Positions 54,536 to 62,842 of a stretch of DNA of 64,000 nt are shown here, piece by piece. Below the pieces are notes generated by a model that worked only from the letters and a program-made list of their open reading frames with translations, had not been told where the DNA came from and did not search any database. The first letter of the stretch is position 1. The number at the start of each line of letters is the position of its first letter. Location of the stretch: NCBI GenBank assembly GCA_021300155.1, contig JAJTID010000005.1, positions 1 through 64,000 on the forward strand, given 5' to 3'. A program made the translations under genes and the position numbers. Source of the DNA: Pirellula sp. Lineage in GTDB: Bacteria > Planctomycetota > Planctomycetia > Pirellulales > Pirellulaceae.

Positions 54536-54573
54536 ACCTGGAGAATTGGGACCTGGAGAATTGGGCTTATGAT
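54536..54573 (+). promoter_or_regulatory. 15-bp tandem repeat and candidate promoter of the helicase gene
   Basis: ACCTGGAGAATTGGG occurs twice in direct tandem (54536-54550, 54551-54565). TTGGGA at 54546-54551 and TATGAT at 54568-54573, 16 bases apart, could form a sigma-70-type promoter created in part by the duplication. The transcript would have a leader of roughly 75 bases before the helicase. Confidence 0.4.
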
Positions 54574-54655
54574 TTTGTATACGTTCGACTACTATTAGTA
54601 GATTGTTTTTTTCTATGTAGTAACCCTCCCCGGTTTGGAGGGCTTTGAGGCGTCT

Positions 54656-56185
54656 GTGTCAATCAAGTTTTCTGAGCTTCCGATCATTCCGGAGATTCAA
54701 TCTGCCCTTAAGTCATTAGAGTATGAAATTCCGACCCCTATCCAAGAAGGGTCTATTCCATCCCTCTTGGACGGAAGAGACTTGTTAGGGTGCGCTCAAA
54801 CGGGGACGGGAAAAACCGCAGCCTTTGCGATTCCCATCCTGCAAAAGATTCAGCAGATGGGACAATATCCCATTCCTTATGAACCGCTAGGGCTGATCAT
54901 TGCCCCGACTCGAGAACTCGTCGTTCAGATTTCCGAGAATATCAGTGCTATCGGGAAACATACAAAAGTTCGACATACAAAAATTTATGGGGGTGTCGGA
55001 CAGCGGCCTCAAGTGGCTGCATTGGCAAAGGGTGTCCACCTCCTGGTTGCAACACCTGGACGATTGTTGGATTTGATCGACCAAGAATATTGTTTCCTAT
55101 CAAAGCTTCAGTTCTTTGTTTTGGATGAAGCGGACCGAATGCTGGACATGGGCTTTATGCCTGATGTTCAAAAGATCGTCCGGCTGTTGCCTCGAAAGCG
55201 CCAATCCGTTTTCTTGTCCGCAACCATGCCGGCTCCCATTGAAAAGCTGGCAGCTGCACTACTACACAATCATGTCACCGTGATGGTGACTCCGCCCTCG
55301 ACGACTGCCGAACGCGTCGAGCAACGGGTCATGTTCGTCGATCGTGGGAACAAACGAAAACTGCTCGATCGATTGCTCGAAGATCCAGCTCGATCGCGTG
55401 TGCTTGTTTTCATGCGTACGAAACATGGTGCCGACCGACTATACAAGTCGCTTGTAGATGCCGGCGTTTCTGCAGAAGGGATACACGGAGGGCGATCGCA
55501 GAATGCCCGGCAACGCGTTCTCACTGCATTTCGAAATGGTGAAGTTCGTGTATTGATCGCAACCGACGTTGCTGCTCGCGGGATCGATATCGACAACATC
55601 AGTCACGTCATCAATTTTGATGTTCCTGTCGAAGCTGAATCTTACGTGCACCGAATTGGAAGGACGGCTCGCGCGGGAGCCAGCGGTGAGAGTATCACTC
55701 TTTGCGATGGTGAGGAATTCAAGTACCTGCAAGAGATCGAGAAAACGATAGATATGACGATCCCTGTCGATCGTGATCACCCTTACCATTCCATTACCGC
55801 CGAGGACGCAGAACTACACAAGTACGATAAATTCGCTCGCCCGAAAGAGCCGCGCAGCACCAAGCGAGGTGTTTCGACCCGTGGGCCTCGCGTAAAGACA
55901 ATGGGTGGATCGCGGGATGGGGGGCGAGATGCACGCGGTCGCGATAACACGCCTGCCAGCAACCGAACGCGCTCGCAGGATATGGGTCGCTCCCAAGGAG
56001 CAGTTGCTGGGGGCCCTTCTCGAAGAAAATCTTCAGAGCAGCAGAGTGAACGCAGCGAAGGAGGTGCTGTTACGCAAAGACGCCGATCCATTAGTGGCAA
56101 GGTCAAGAAGATTAAGCTGCGATCACCATCATCACAAACGACAAAATTTGGCAAACGGTCGCGACCAAAATCCAAACGGAGATAG
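54656..56185 (+). CDS. DEAD-box RNA helicase (RhlE-like)
   Basis: This 509-residue helicase carries the Q-motif (KFSELPIIPEIQSAL), Walker A AQTGTGKT, APTRELVVQ, GGVGQRPQ, VATPGRLLD, DEAD in VLDEADRMLDMGF, SAT, and motif VI YVHRIGRTARAG. A basic, low-complexity tail of about 110 residues (rich in Arg, Gly, Ser, ending KFGKRSRPKSKRR) follows and would bind RNA. The GTG at 54656 is chosen because a GAGG lies five bases upstream; a TTG at 54635 also opens the frame. RhlE-type helicases unwind structured RNA, often at low temperature or in ribosome assembly. Confidence 0.94.
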   Translation: MSIKFSELPIIPEIQSALKSLEYEIPTPIQEGSIPSLLDGRDLLGCAQTGTGKTAAFAIPILQKIQQMGQYPIPYEPLGLIIAPTRELVVQISENISAIGKHTKVRHTKIYGGVGQRPQVAALAKGVHLLVATPGRLLDLIDQEYCFLSKLQFFVLDEADRMLDMGFMPDVQKIVRLLPRKRQSVFLSATMPAPIEKLAAALLHNHVTVMVTPPSTTAERVEQRVMFVDRGNKRKLLDRLLEDPARSRVLVFMRTKHGADRLYKSLVDAGVSAEGIHGGRSQNARQRVLTAFRNGEVRVLIATDVAARGIDIDNISHVINFDVPVEAESYVHRIGRTARAGASGESITLCDGEEFKYLQEIEKTIDMTIPVDRDHPYHSITAEDAELHKYDKFARPKEPRSTKRGVSTRGPRVKTMGGSRDGGRDARGRDNTPASNRTRSQDMGRSQGAVAGGPSRRKSSEQQSERSEGGAVTQRRRSISGKVKKIKLRSPSSQTTKFGKRSRPKSKRR

Positions 56186-56261
56186 AGGGGCCCCACGCTT
56201 ACCGCATTAGCCACGACACAAACTCATTGATTTCCAACTAGAGACGCATGACATTTATTGA

Positions 56262-56585
56262 ATGCAATTGAAATCTATGGTACCACTTTTTCGAATCGTT
56301 GGATTACTCGAAGGTATTTCTTATCTCGTGCTACTCGGCATCGCGATGCCTCTTAAGTACCTTGCTGACATGCCAATCGCTGTAACCATCGTCGGCGGGA
56401 TGCACGGGGGATTGTTCGGGGCCTACGTGGCGTTGGCTATCCTTTTGGCGATTGTATATCGATGGCCTCTATGGCGTTTGGCCTTCGCTATGCTGGCCTC
56501 AGTCGTTCCGACGGGAACGTTCTGGTTCGATCATCACATTCGGTCGTTACCATCAACAAAAGATCGCCCAAGCCAAGATCGCTAG
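56262..56585 (+). CDS. DUF3817 integral membrane protein
   Basis: This 107-residue protein has three membrane helices: FRIVGLLEGISYLVLLGIAM, then IVGGMHGGLFGAYVALAILL and AFAMLASVVPTGTFWFDHHI. The motifs LEGISYLxLL, HGxLF and PxGTFxFD are those of DUF3817 proteins (YdzA-like), whose function is unknown. It ends 35 nt before the TIGR03790 lipoprotein gene and may be co-transcribed with it. Confidence 0.85.
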   Translation: MQLKSMVPLFRIVGLLEGISYLVLLGIAMPLKYLADMPIAVTIVGGMHGGLFGAYVALAILLAIVYRWPLWRLAFAMLASVVPTGTFWFDHHIRSLPSTKDRPSQDR

Positions 56586-56620
56586 TTTTCCCCACATCTA
56601 TCCTTCAAAGGATCACAATA

Positions 56621-57907
56621 ATGCGAAAGCGACTATTGCCAAGCTGCCCTGTATTCGCGGCGTTCCTATCGATTCTTGCATGTGCGCTCCTCTGCGGATG
56701 CAAAGAGTCAGCGGCGCCTATCGATGCGGCTAACAGTGATCGATCTAGCGACAAGCCTATTGAGCCATTGGGGGCTCCGGCCAAGGTGGATTCGATTCTG
56801 GATCGAGTCTTGATCATCGAGAATGCAAATAGCCCTGCTTCCATCGAGATCGCTCGCTATTATCGCGAGAAACGTGGCGTAACCAATTCGTTCTCTGTTC
56901 GATGCGCGGATTCATCGCTCAATGCTGAATCCGAGACCCTCGATTTCAGCGCCTATGAAGAGCTGATTGCAAAACCTCTGCGAGAATACTTAGCTTCGAA
57001 ACCCAAGATCGATTTTATCGTCTTGACGAAGGGGATTCCGATACGACTATCTAACGCTCCTGTTGGTTTTGCACCCGGGCGGCCTTCGCTCGATTCTTGC
57101 GTGGCAGCTTTGGATTACTTTGGTAGAAGCGACTGTCTACGGACGATCATCGTCGAGAACGACTTGAAGGGGACTGCTTATGTGAACCGTTTTTGGAACT
57201 CCAAGGAACGCTTCTCGCACGCAAAGCACGGAGGTTATTTGGTAACAAGGCTGGATGGCTACACGATAGAATCGGCGAAAGCATTGATCGATAACTCCAT
57301 CGCAAGTGACGCAGCTAGACCGACGGGAGTGATACTGCTCGATTCCATGGCGTTAGCGGATCCAGTGGATATTTCCAAGGTGCCACTTAATCCATTTCCC
57401 GCCGGAATGAAGGATATGGAGACGATTGCGGAGATCGGTTGGGGAGAATGGAATGTCGATTTGTTCGCAGCCAGCCAGTACTTGATCTCCAATGGGCTTC
57501 CAGTGGAGTTTGATCGGACGGAGAACTTTATCGGTAATCGACAGTGGCTAATGGGATACGCATCTTGGGGAAGCAATGACGCAAAGTACATCGCTGAAAA
57601 CTATAAGTCACTTCGGTTTGCACCTGGAGCAATTGCAGAAACAGCCGTCTCCACTGGTGCTCGTACGTTTTTACCGACATCCGGCGGGCAGTCGTTGATT
57701 GCGGATTTGATCGAATCTAAAGTGACAGGGGTGAAGGGCTATTGTGACGAACCATTTCTCTTGGCAGTCGCATCGCCAAGTGTGTTGTTTGATCGCTATA
57801 CACGTGGCTGGACGATGGCGGAGAGTTTTTACGCGGCTTCGCGGTTTGTCGGTTGGGAAGATATCGTCATAGGCGATCCAATTGCGGCGCCGTATGCCCG
57901 CCGATAG
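56621..57907 (+). CDS. TIGR03790-family lipoprotein
   Basis: This 428-residue protein has a lipoprotein signal (FLSILACALLCGC, Cys as lipidation site) and the pattern of TIGR03790 proteins: VLIIENANSPASIEIARYY with YREKRGV, IDFIVLTKGIPIRLSN, and a late segment FLPTSGGQSLIADLIESKVT. The family is known only by sequence. The ATG at 56621 is preceded by AAAGGA at eight bases; the open frame begins much earlier, within the DUF3817 gene. Position on the inner or outer membrane cannot be told. Confidence 0.8.
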   Translation: MRKRLLPSCPVFAAFLSILACALLCGCKESAAPIDAANSDRSSDKPIEPLGAPAKVDSILDRVLIIENANSPASIEIARYYREKRGVTNSFSVRCADSSLNAESETLDFSAYEELIAKPLREYLASKPKIDFIVLTKGIPIRLSNAPVGFAPGRPSLDSCVAALDYFGRSDCLRTIIVENDLKGTAYVNRFWNSKERFSHAKHGGYLVTRLDGYTIESAKALIDNSIASDAARPTGVILLDSMALADPVDISKVPLNPFPAGMKDMETIAEIGWGEWNVDLFAASQYLISNGLPVEFDRTENFIGNRQWLMGYASWGSNDAKYIAENYKSLRFAPGAIAETAVSTGARTFLPTSGGQSLIADLIESKVTGVKGYCDEPFLLAVASPSVLFDRYTRGWTMAESFYAASRFVGWEDIVIGDPIAAPYARR

Positions 57908-57917
57908 GTATCGCGGT

Positions 57918-59825
57918 TTATATGGGATTCCATTTCCAACGCGAAAACGCTTCGAGCGCGAAGAACTCAGGGAGCCCAACACGATTGTAAGCATCCGCAG
58001 TACCACGGTTGCGGTCTTCAGCTCGTTGCCAAAACTCCCGCGGGTCGGAGCCGGGGAATAAGGCTTTATCCTTCTGGCTTTCGTGCATGAAGATAGATTG
58101 TCTCTTGAGTGCCAAATCGCCAGGGCTCAGAGGGACGGCTATTTCAATTTCGTGGAGCGGATACTCTTGCCACGCCCCACGATAGAGCAAGACATCAGGG
58201 GTTTTCTCATTGCGTGACCTCATGTTGAGCAACGCAGCGAAAATCGCCTCGGCGCAGACACGGTGCGTTCCGTGAGGATCTGCCAAATCCCCAGCCACGT
58301 AAATCTGATCTGGAGAGGTTCGCATCAACAAATCTTCGATGATAGCGATATCCTCAGCGCCAACAGGATTCTTGGCGATCGTTCCCGTGCGATAGAAAGG
58401 CAAATCTAAAAAGTAAAGGTTGGCTTCTTTGCAACCGATTGCAATAGCAGCCGCTCGAGCTTCGCTTTGACGAATCAGCCCCTTGATCTTGAGCAATGCT
58501 TCGTTATCTGGGTGACCAGGGCGTTTTTGATCGATCGCTTGTTTAACATCGCTTGCAAGTTGACTTGATCGATCGCGTTCGATTTGAAACAACTGATTGT
58601 AGTCCGCAACTAATTCAGCGACCCGTCGCGCATCATGATCAAAGACAGCGATATTCCCGCTGGTCATGTACGCGATGTGTACATCGTGGCCATCTTCGAT
58701 CAATCTAATCAATGTACCACCCATGCTGATCACGTCATCGTCTGGATGCGGACTGAAGCATAATGTCTTTTTCGGTGAAGTACCAGCGGGATGGTAGTCA
58801 ATCGTGTCCAGCATCCAACGAAAGACCTTTTGAGCGATAACTTCCGCTGGTCCATGATGCCTAAGCAGTTGATGCAAGTCATGAGCACGAAAATCGTCGG
58901 CATCCAACTTTAACAATGCTTTCCCTGTTTGGTTGCAGAGCCAGAGTGTGGCGCGCTTTACTAAATCATCGTCCCATGTCACATTCCCGAGTAGCCACGG
59001 CATCGATGCTCCCTTGAGAAGAGATGATGCTGGTCCATCCAATAGTACACGCACATCGCCGTGCTCTTGAAGATACGATGCAGGGACGCGATCCGTCGTT
59101 GGTTTCTCGAGAGCTTCGGCAATGATTTTGGCTTTGTGTTCACCGATGGCCAGCAGTAACACACGTCGCGCGCTCAATATCCCACTCAAGCCAACAGTCA
59201 TCGCCTGCATAGGCACATTTTCTTCTCCGAAGAAATCGCTTGCCACCCCACGTCGAGTAATCGGATCGAGTGTACAAAGTCGCGTTCGGCTTTTCTTCAC
59301 CGAAAAAGGTTCGTTGTAGCCAATGTGACCATTGATACCGATGCCGAGCAGTACCAAATCGAATCCGCCTGCGTGCTGGATAGCTTCGTCAAATCGCCTG
59401 CAATGCAAATCCACATCGCTGGGATGCAATTGACCATCCAAAAAGTAGACTTGATCTGCCGGGATGTTCACATGATCGAGGAGCTGTCGTTGTAGCCATA
59501 ATCGATGGGATTGCGGACTATCAGCAGGCAGTCCATAAAACTCGTCGAGAAGGAACAAAACGACGGAGGATAGGTCGAGTCCTTCTTCGCGATGTAATCG
59601 AATGACTTCTCGCAAAGTCGCGAGTGGTGTTGAACCTGCAGGCAAGCCAATGACGGTTCGTTGCCCCAACGCGGCTCGCTCTCTAACTAAGCCGGCTACG
59701 ATATGAGCTGCGTAGTTTGCCATTTCCCCGATCGTCTCGAAACAAAACGATGGTATGAGCGTTCCGGAAACTGGTCGGGCTCGCGAAGCTATTCGCGGCA
59801 TGGTATCACTTCGATGTTGAATCAT
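57918..59825 (-). CDS. nagB: Glucosamine-6-phosphate deaminase/PIG-L deacetylase fusion
   Basis: The 635-residue fusion protein has an N-terminal NagB domain (residues about 10-270: TVIGLPAGSTPLATLREVIR, VLFLLDEFYGLP, LVLLGIGINGHIGYNEPF, RVLLLAIGEHKAKIIAEAL). Its C-terminal PIG-L/LmbE domain (about 390-635) has the zinc motif FSPHPDDDVISMGGTL and DPHGTHRVCAEAIFAAL. NagB converts glucosamine-6-phosphate to fructose-6-phosphate and ammonia; the PIG-L half would remove an acetyl group from a sugar. Fusions of this type occur in Bacteroidota and Planctomycetota. The frame extends to 59909 into the divergent gene; the ATG at 59825 or 59801 (GAAG upstream) is the start. It would handle amino sugars, in line with the sulfatases. 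Confidence 0.9.
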   Translation of the reverse strand: MIQHRSDTMPRIASRARPVSGTLIPSFCFETIGEMANYAAHIVAGLVRERAALGQRTVIGLPAGSTPLATLREVIRLHREEGLDLSSVVLFLLDEFYGLPADSPQSHRLWLQRQLLDHVNIPADQVYFLDGQLHPSDVDLHCRRFDEAIQHAGGFDLVLLGIGINGHIGYNEPFSVKKSRTRLCTLDPITRRGVASDFFGEENVPMQAMTVGLSGILSARRVLLLAIGEHKAKIIAEALEKPTTDRVPASYLQEHGDVRVLLDGPASSLLKGASMPWLLGNVTWDDDLVKRATLWLCNQTGKALLKLDADDFRAHDLHQLLRHHGPAEVIAQKVFRWMLDTIDYHPAGTSPKKTLCFSPHPDDDVISMGGTLIRLIEDGHDVHIAYMTSGNIAVFDHDARRVAELVADYNQLFQIERDRSSQLASDVKQAIDQKRPGHPDNEALLKIKGLIRQSEARAAAIAIGCKEANLYFLDLPFYRTGTIAKNPVGAEDIAIIEDLLMRTSPDQIYVAGDLADPHGTHRVCAEAIFAALLNMRSRNEKTPDVLLYRGAWQEYPLHEIEIAVPLSPGDLALKRQSIFMHESQKDKALFPGSDPREFWQRAEDRNRGTADAYNRVGLPEFFALEAFSRWKWNPI

Positions 59826-59875
59826 GTTGTATTTATGGACTGATTGACGGTGCAACCGATCGTAAGGACTCGTTT

Positions 59876-60424
59876 GTGAACACTCCATTGTATTCCACAC
59901 TTTTCGCACTACGGGATCAGCTTTTCCATTCTGGGAAAAGCCTTGTTTTGGCAGAGAGTTGTACCTCAGGAATGGTTGCAGCGAAACTCGGAATTATTCC
60001 TGGGATTTCTGAATTTTTCTGCGGCTCCATGGTGGTTTATCAGTCCCAAAGCAAAATGGACTGGTTGGGGATCGACGCGACCGGGCTATCGGATCCGAAT
60101 CGAGGCCCCGTTAGTGAGTGGGCGAGTTTGTCCCTGGCCAAGGGTATTCTTCGTGCGACTTCTCGCGCGTCTGTATCGGCCGCCATAACGGGCCATTTCG
60201 GGCCAAACGCTCCAACCCACCAGGATGGGCAAGTATTCTGCGCCTTAACGACCAGGGAAGGGCACGTCCGACAATGGAGCTTCCGACTAAGTTCGCCAGC
60301 GCCCATACTCATGACGGATTGCGAATTGAGGCATGCTCGGCAAGAAGAAGCCACTTTTCGCTTTCTTGGTTGGATGTGCGAAATGCTTCCTACAACTGAC
60401 GATTCCGAAGTCGGTCTTGAATAA
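59876..60424 (+). CDS. CinA C-terminal-type nicotinamide-nucleotide amidase
   Basis: This 182-residue protein is the stand-alone CinA C-terminal domain (PncC type), which deamidates nicotinamide mononucleotide in NAD recycling. The motifs LVLAESCTSGMVAAKLG, FFCGSMVVYQSQSKMDWLGI, VSEWASLSLAKGI and AAITGHFGPNAPTHQDGQVF are present. It starts with GTG at 59876 preceded by AAGGA at seven bases. It is divergent from the nagB fusion gene (50 nt apart). Confidence 0.88.
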   Translation: MNTPLYSTLFALRDQLFHSGKSLVLAESCTSGMVAAKLGIIPGISEFFCGSMVVYQSQSKMDWLGIDATGLSDPNRGPVSEWASLSLAKGILRATSRASVSAAITGHFGPNAPTHQDGQVFCALTTREGHVRQWSFRLSSPAPILMTDCELRHARQEEATFRFLGWMCEMLPTTDDSEVGLE

Positions 60425-60587
60425 AGCGTCGATGTAGCCGAATGGTCGAGTAATTAAGCCAAAGGTAAGGCTGGAGTTGCATGGAATGATTCCGATTTGG
60501 GGCTAGAAGGGGGGATCATCACGCCTACCGCGCTATCATGGTCCGAGAAGGTTTTTTTGAATCGTCAAAATCGCTCCGATTTTTCCG
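60425..60587. other. Intergenic region upstream of the RRM promoter
   Basis: No gene is visible. The segment GTAGCCGAATGGTCGAG (from about 60435) is like the D-arm of a class II tRNA, but no anticodon or T-arm follows, so it is not called as one. Confidence 0.35.
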
Positions 60588-60616
60588 TTGACTTGGCATT
60601 GTTGGGTTCCGATAAT
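60588..60616 (+). promoter_or_regulatory. Sigma-70-type promoter of the RRM gene
   Basis: TTGACT (60588-60593) and GATAAT (60611-60616) are 17 bases apart and each match the consensus in five of six positions. Transcription would start near 60623, leaving an untranslated leader of about 240 bases before the GTG at 60866. Confidence 0.65.
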
Positions 60617-60865
60617 CCGTTCGTTGTTGCCTAGGTTTGCCAACCTGTTCCACATGCTGATGTTTTGTTTTCATGGCATGCGCTGATGATTTGGTTGACG
60701 CTCCAATGGTTTTGTTTTTTGGGAGCTGTTTCAACAAGGATGGACCAATCGCGTGTTGGCAAAATGACTTGATGGATTGGCTCGCTATTTGTTTGTTTGC
60801 CGTTGCCTATCGCTAAATGCTGCGTTGAGGTATTGCGGTGTTGTCGAAAAGGGTTTGGTTACGTG

Positions 60866-61318
60866 GTGAATATTTACGTTGGAAATCTTTCGTTTCGAGC
60901 AACGGAAGATGAAGTGAAGGAAGCTTTTGCGAGATTCGGTGAAGTCGCGAAGGTTAGCATTATTGTCGACCGTGAAACTGGTCGCTCTAGAGGTTTTGCA
61001 TTTGTCGAAATGCTGAACGCAGATGAGGCGAAAGCCGCAGTTGAAGGCTTGAATGACCAAGAAGTTGCTGGCCGTAGAATTTCTTGCAATGAAGCTCGAC
61101 CTCGCGAACCTAGGCCATCATTCGGTGGCGGCGGCGGTGGTGGCGGAGGCGGAGGTGGTCGACGAGGTGGTGGCGGCGGAGGCGGTGGCTATCGAGGTGA
61201 TCGCGATGGCGGTGGCGGTGGCGGTGGTGGATACGGCGGTGGTGGTTACGGTGGAGGCGGCGGCTATGGTGGTGGTCGCGGCGGGCGTGGAGGCGGCAGT
61301 GGTGGCGATCGCTACTAG
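60866..61318 (+). CDS. Glycine-rich RRM RNA-binding protein
   Basis: This 150-residue protein has one RNA recognition motif (residues 1-80) with RNP2 IYVGNLSF and RNP1 SRGFAFVEM, followed by a C-terminal tail of about 65 residues made mostly of Gly with Arg and Tyr (RGG and GGY repeats). The layout is that of cyanobacterial Rbp and plant/animal glycine-rich cold-induced RNA-binding proteins. The start is a GTG at 60866 (a second GTG lies just before); the frame extends to 60797 without RRM features. The gene has its own promoter upstream and a strong terminator 33 bases after the stop, so it is transcribed alone. Confidence 0.92.
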   Translation: MNIYVGNLSFRATEDEVKEAFARFGEVAKVSIIVDRETGRSRGFAFVEMLNADEAKAAVEGLNDQEVAGRRISCNEARPREPRPSFGGGGGGGGGGGGRRGGGGGGGGYRGDRDGGGGGGGGYGGGGYGGGGGYGGGRGGRGGGSGGDRY

Positions 61319-61351
61319 TATTTAGTCTTTTCCAAACCGAATTCAAATACT

Positions 61352-61381
61352 AAGGCGGAGCACATGCTTCGCCTTTTTTTT
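61352..61381 (+). terminator. Intrinsic terminator of the RRM gene
   Basis: The stem AAGGCGGAGC/GCTTCGCCTT (one G-T pair) with loop ACAT is followed by eight T residues, 33 bases after the stop codon. This is a textbook rho-independent terminator. Confidence 0.92.
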
Positions 61382-61482
61382 GTTCAGAATTGATTACTAG
61401 CAGCCCTCACCCATCGTTGCCTAGTCCACATCATCACGCTTAGGAGATTGTCCGATTTAGTAATCCTCCCGCTGGTAGGGCG

Positions 61483-61511
61483 AAGTGCTAATAAAGACTT
61501 TATTAGCACTT
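61483..61511. repeat. Perfect 14-bp inverted repeat with one-base centre
   Basis: AAGTGCTAATAAAG and CTTTATTAGCACTT flank a single A. The 29-base near-palindrome lies in a 280-base non-coding stretch between the RRM terminator and the converging reductase gene. It has no T-run. A DNA-binding site, a transposon end or a MITE-like relic are possible. Confidence 0.9.
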
Positions 61512-61661
61512 TACCCGCCGCGTGAGTGTGGGATTCTGTGTCACTCGCTCGCGCGACTGGTTGTGATCGGTCCTATGCCATCAGGCAAATCCATTGAATC
61601 AGAAGCCTCCTAAAGGCGGATTCTCCCAGAGGTAGTGCGACCTTTGTTTCTAGATGGAGCT

Positions 61662-62645
61662 TCACTCATAGATAGGAAAGTAACTTCCGAACGCTTGTTC
61701 ACAAAAGACACCTGGATCATTGAATCGTTGCCCCCGATCTAAAGATGCTATCGCTGACATTTCATCATCGCTTAGCTCAAAGGTCGAGATATCAAGATTT
61801 TCTTGGAGTCGGGCAGGCCGACTCGACTTGGGAATGACGGCTGTTCCTCGCTGTACTCCCCAACGGAGCACAACCTGCGCTGGCGTTCTACCGTGCTTGG
61901 AAGCGATTTCGCGAACCGCCGGTAATTCCAAAACCGAATCGGACTCTTTTGCCATCCCAAGTGGCACGTAGGATGGGGCACCCAGCGGCGAAAACGCCGT
62001 AAATGCAATCGACTCTTGTTGGCAGTATCGGAGCAGTTTGGGTTGCGTCAAATAAGGATGTGACTCTACCTGTAAAACACCTGGACGAATCGAACACTGC
62101 GTGAGCAAATCTCGGATCAACGAGATATTGAAATTGCTAACACCAATTGTTTTTGCCAACCCGGAGCGTGCCACCTCTTCCATCGCCTCCCATGTCTCTA
62201 TGATGGGGACAGGATCATATTCCATTTTGGGGCTCGGTACCGTCGGATCATAGAACCAGCCTGCCGGATAACGCGTTTCGAGCGGAACATACCTCAACGA
62301 TATCGGAAAGTGTATCAGATACAGATCGAGGTAGTCCAATCGGAGATCCGATAGAGATTTCTTGATCGCGGGCAGCACATGCTCTGCACGATGGTTTGTG
62401 TTCCAAAGTTTGCTGGTTACCCAAAGATCTTCGCGAGCACAAAGCTTCTCCCGCAGTAGGGCCGACTCGATTCCTAGCCCAACCTCCAATTCGTTGCCAT
62501 AATCCGAGGCACAGTCCAAATGACGATAGCCCATTCGAATCGCTTCGACCGTTAGTTTAGTCGCTTGTTCGTTGGGAACTTTCCAAAAACCATAGCCAAC
62601 CGAGGGTATGGGTTTTGAGTTTTTGACTGGCAAATCGGAGCACAT
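61662..62645 (-). CDS. Aldo/keto reductase
   Basis: This 327-residue NADPH-dependent reductase has the AKR barrel signature and catalytic tetrad: Asp and Tyr in YRHLDCASDYGNELEVGLG, Lys in LWVTSKLWN, His in YLDLYLIHFP. Further motifs are KTIGVSNFNISLIRDLL and the coenzyme site TAVIPKSSRPARLQENL. The carbonyl substrate is unknown; sugars or aldehydes are usual. The ATG at 62645 gives the normal N-terminus. No operon partner is adjacent. Confidence 0.94.
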   Translation of the reverse strand: MCSDLPVKNSKPIPSVGYGFWKVPNEQATKLTVEAIRMGYRHLDCASDYGNELEVGLGIESALLREKLCAREDLWVTSKLWNTNHRAEHVLPAIKKSLSDLRLDYLDLYLIHFPISLRYVPLETRYPAGWFYDPTVPSPKMEYDPVPIIETWEAMEEVARSGLAKTIGVSNFNISLIRDLLTQCSIRPGVLQVESHPYLTQPKLLRYCQQESIAFTAFSPLGAPSYVPLGMAKESDSVLELPAVREIASKHGRTPAQVVLRWGVQRGTAVIPKSSRPARLQENLDISTFELSDDEMSAIASLDRGQRFNDPGVFCEQAFGSYFPIYE

Positions 62646-62842
62646 AGTATTCGTTATTGAAAAGAGGGACCATCAAGTACGTGACGGATCCGGATTGTAT
62701 CCACTTGACGCTGATTGTCTGCGAACAAATGGAACACCAAATCATGAAGTATGATTATTTTCGAGTACAATTAGGGTTCTCGAGTGCTTTACCCAATTGA
62801 TCGATGCGGGTTCTACTTTTCTCATCTGTTTTTGGTGGTTTC

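Noticed and set aside
60432-60500. Class II tRNA on the plus strand (GTAGCCGAATGGTCGAG)
   Set aside because: Only a D-arm-like start is present; no anticodon arm or T-loop follows.
61120-61310. Tandem GGC/GGT repeats as a DNA satellite
   Set aside because: They simply encode the glycine-rich tail of the RRM protein with mixed codons and no fixed period.
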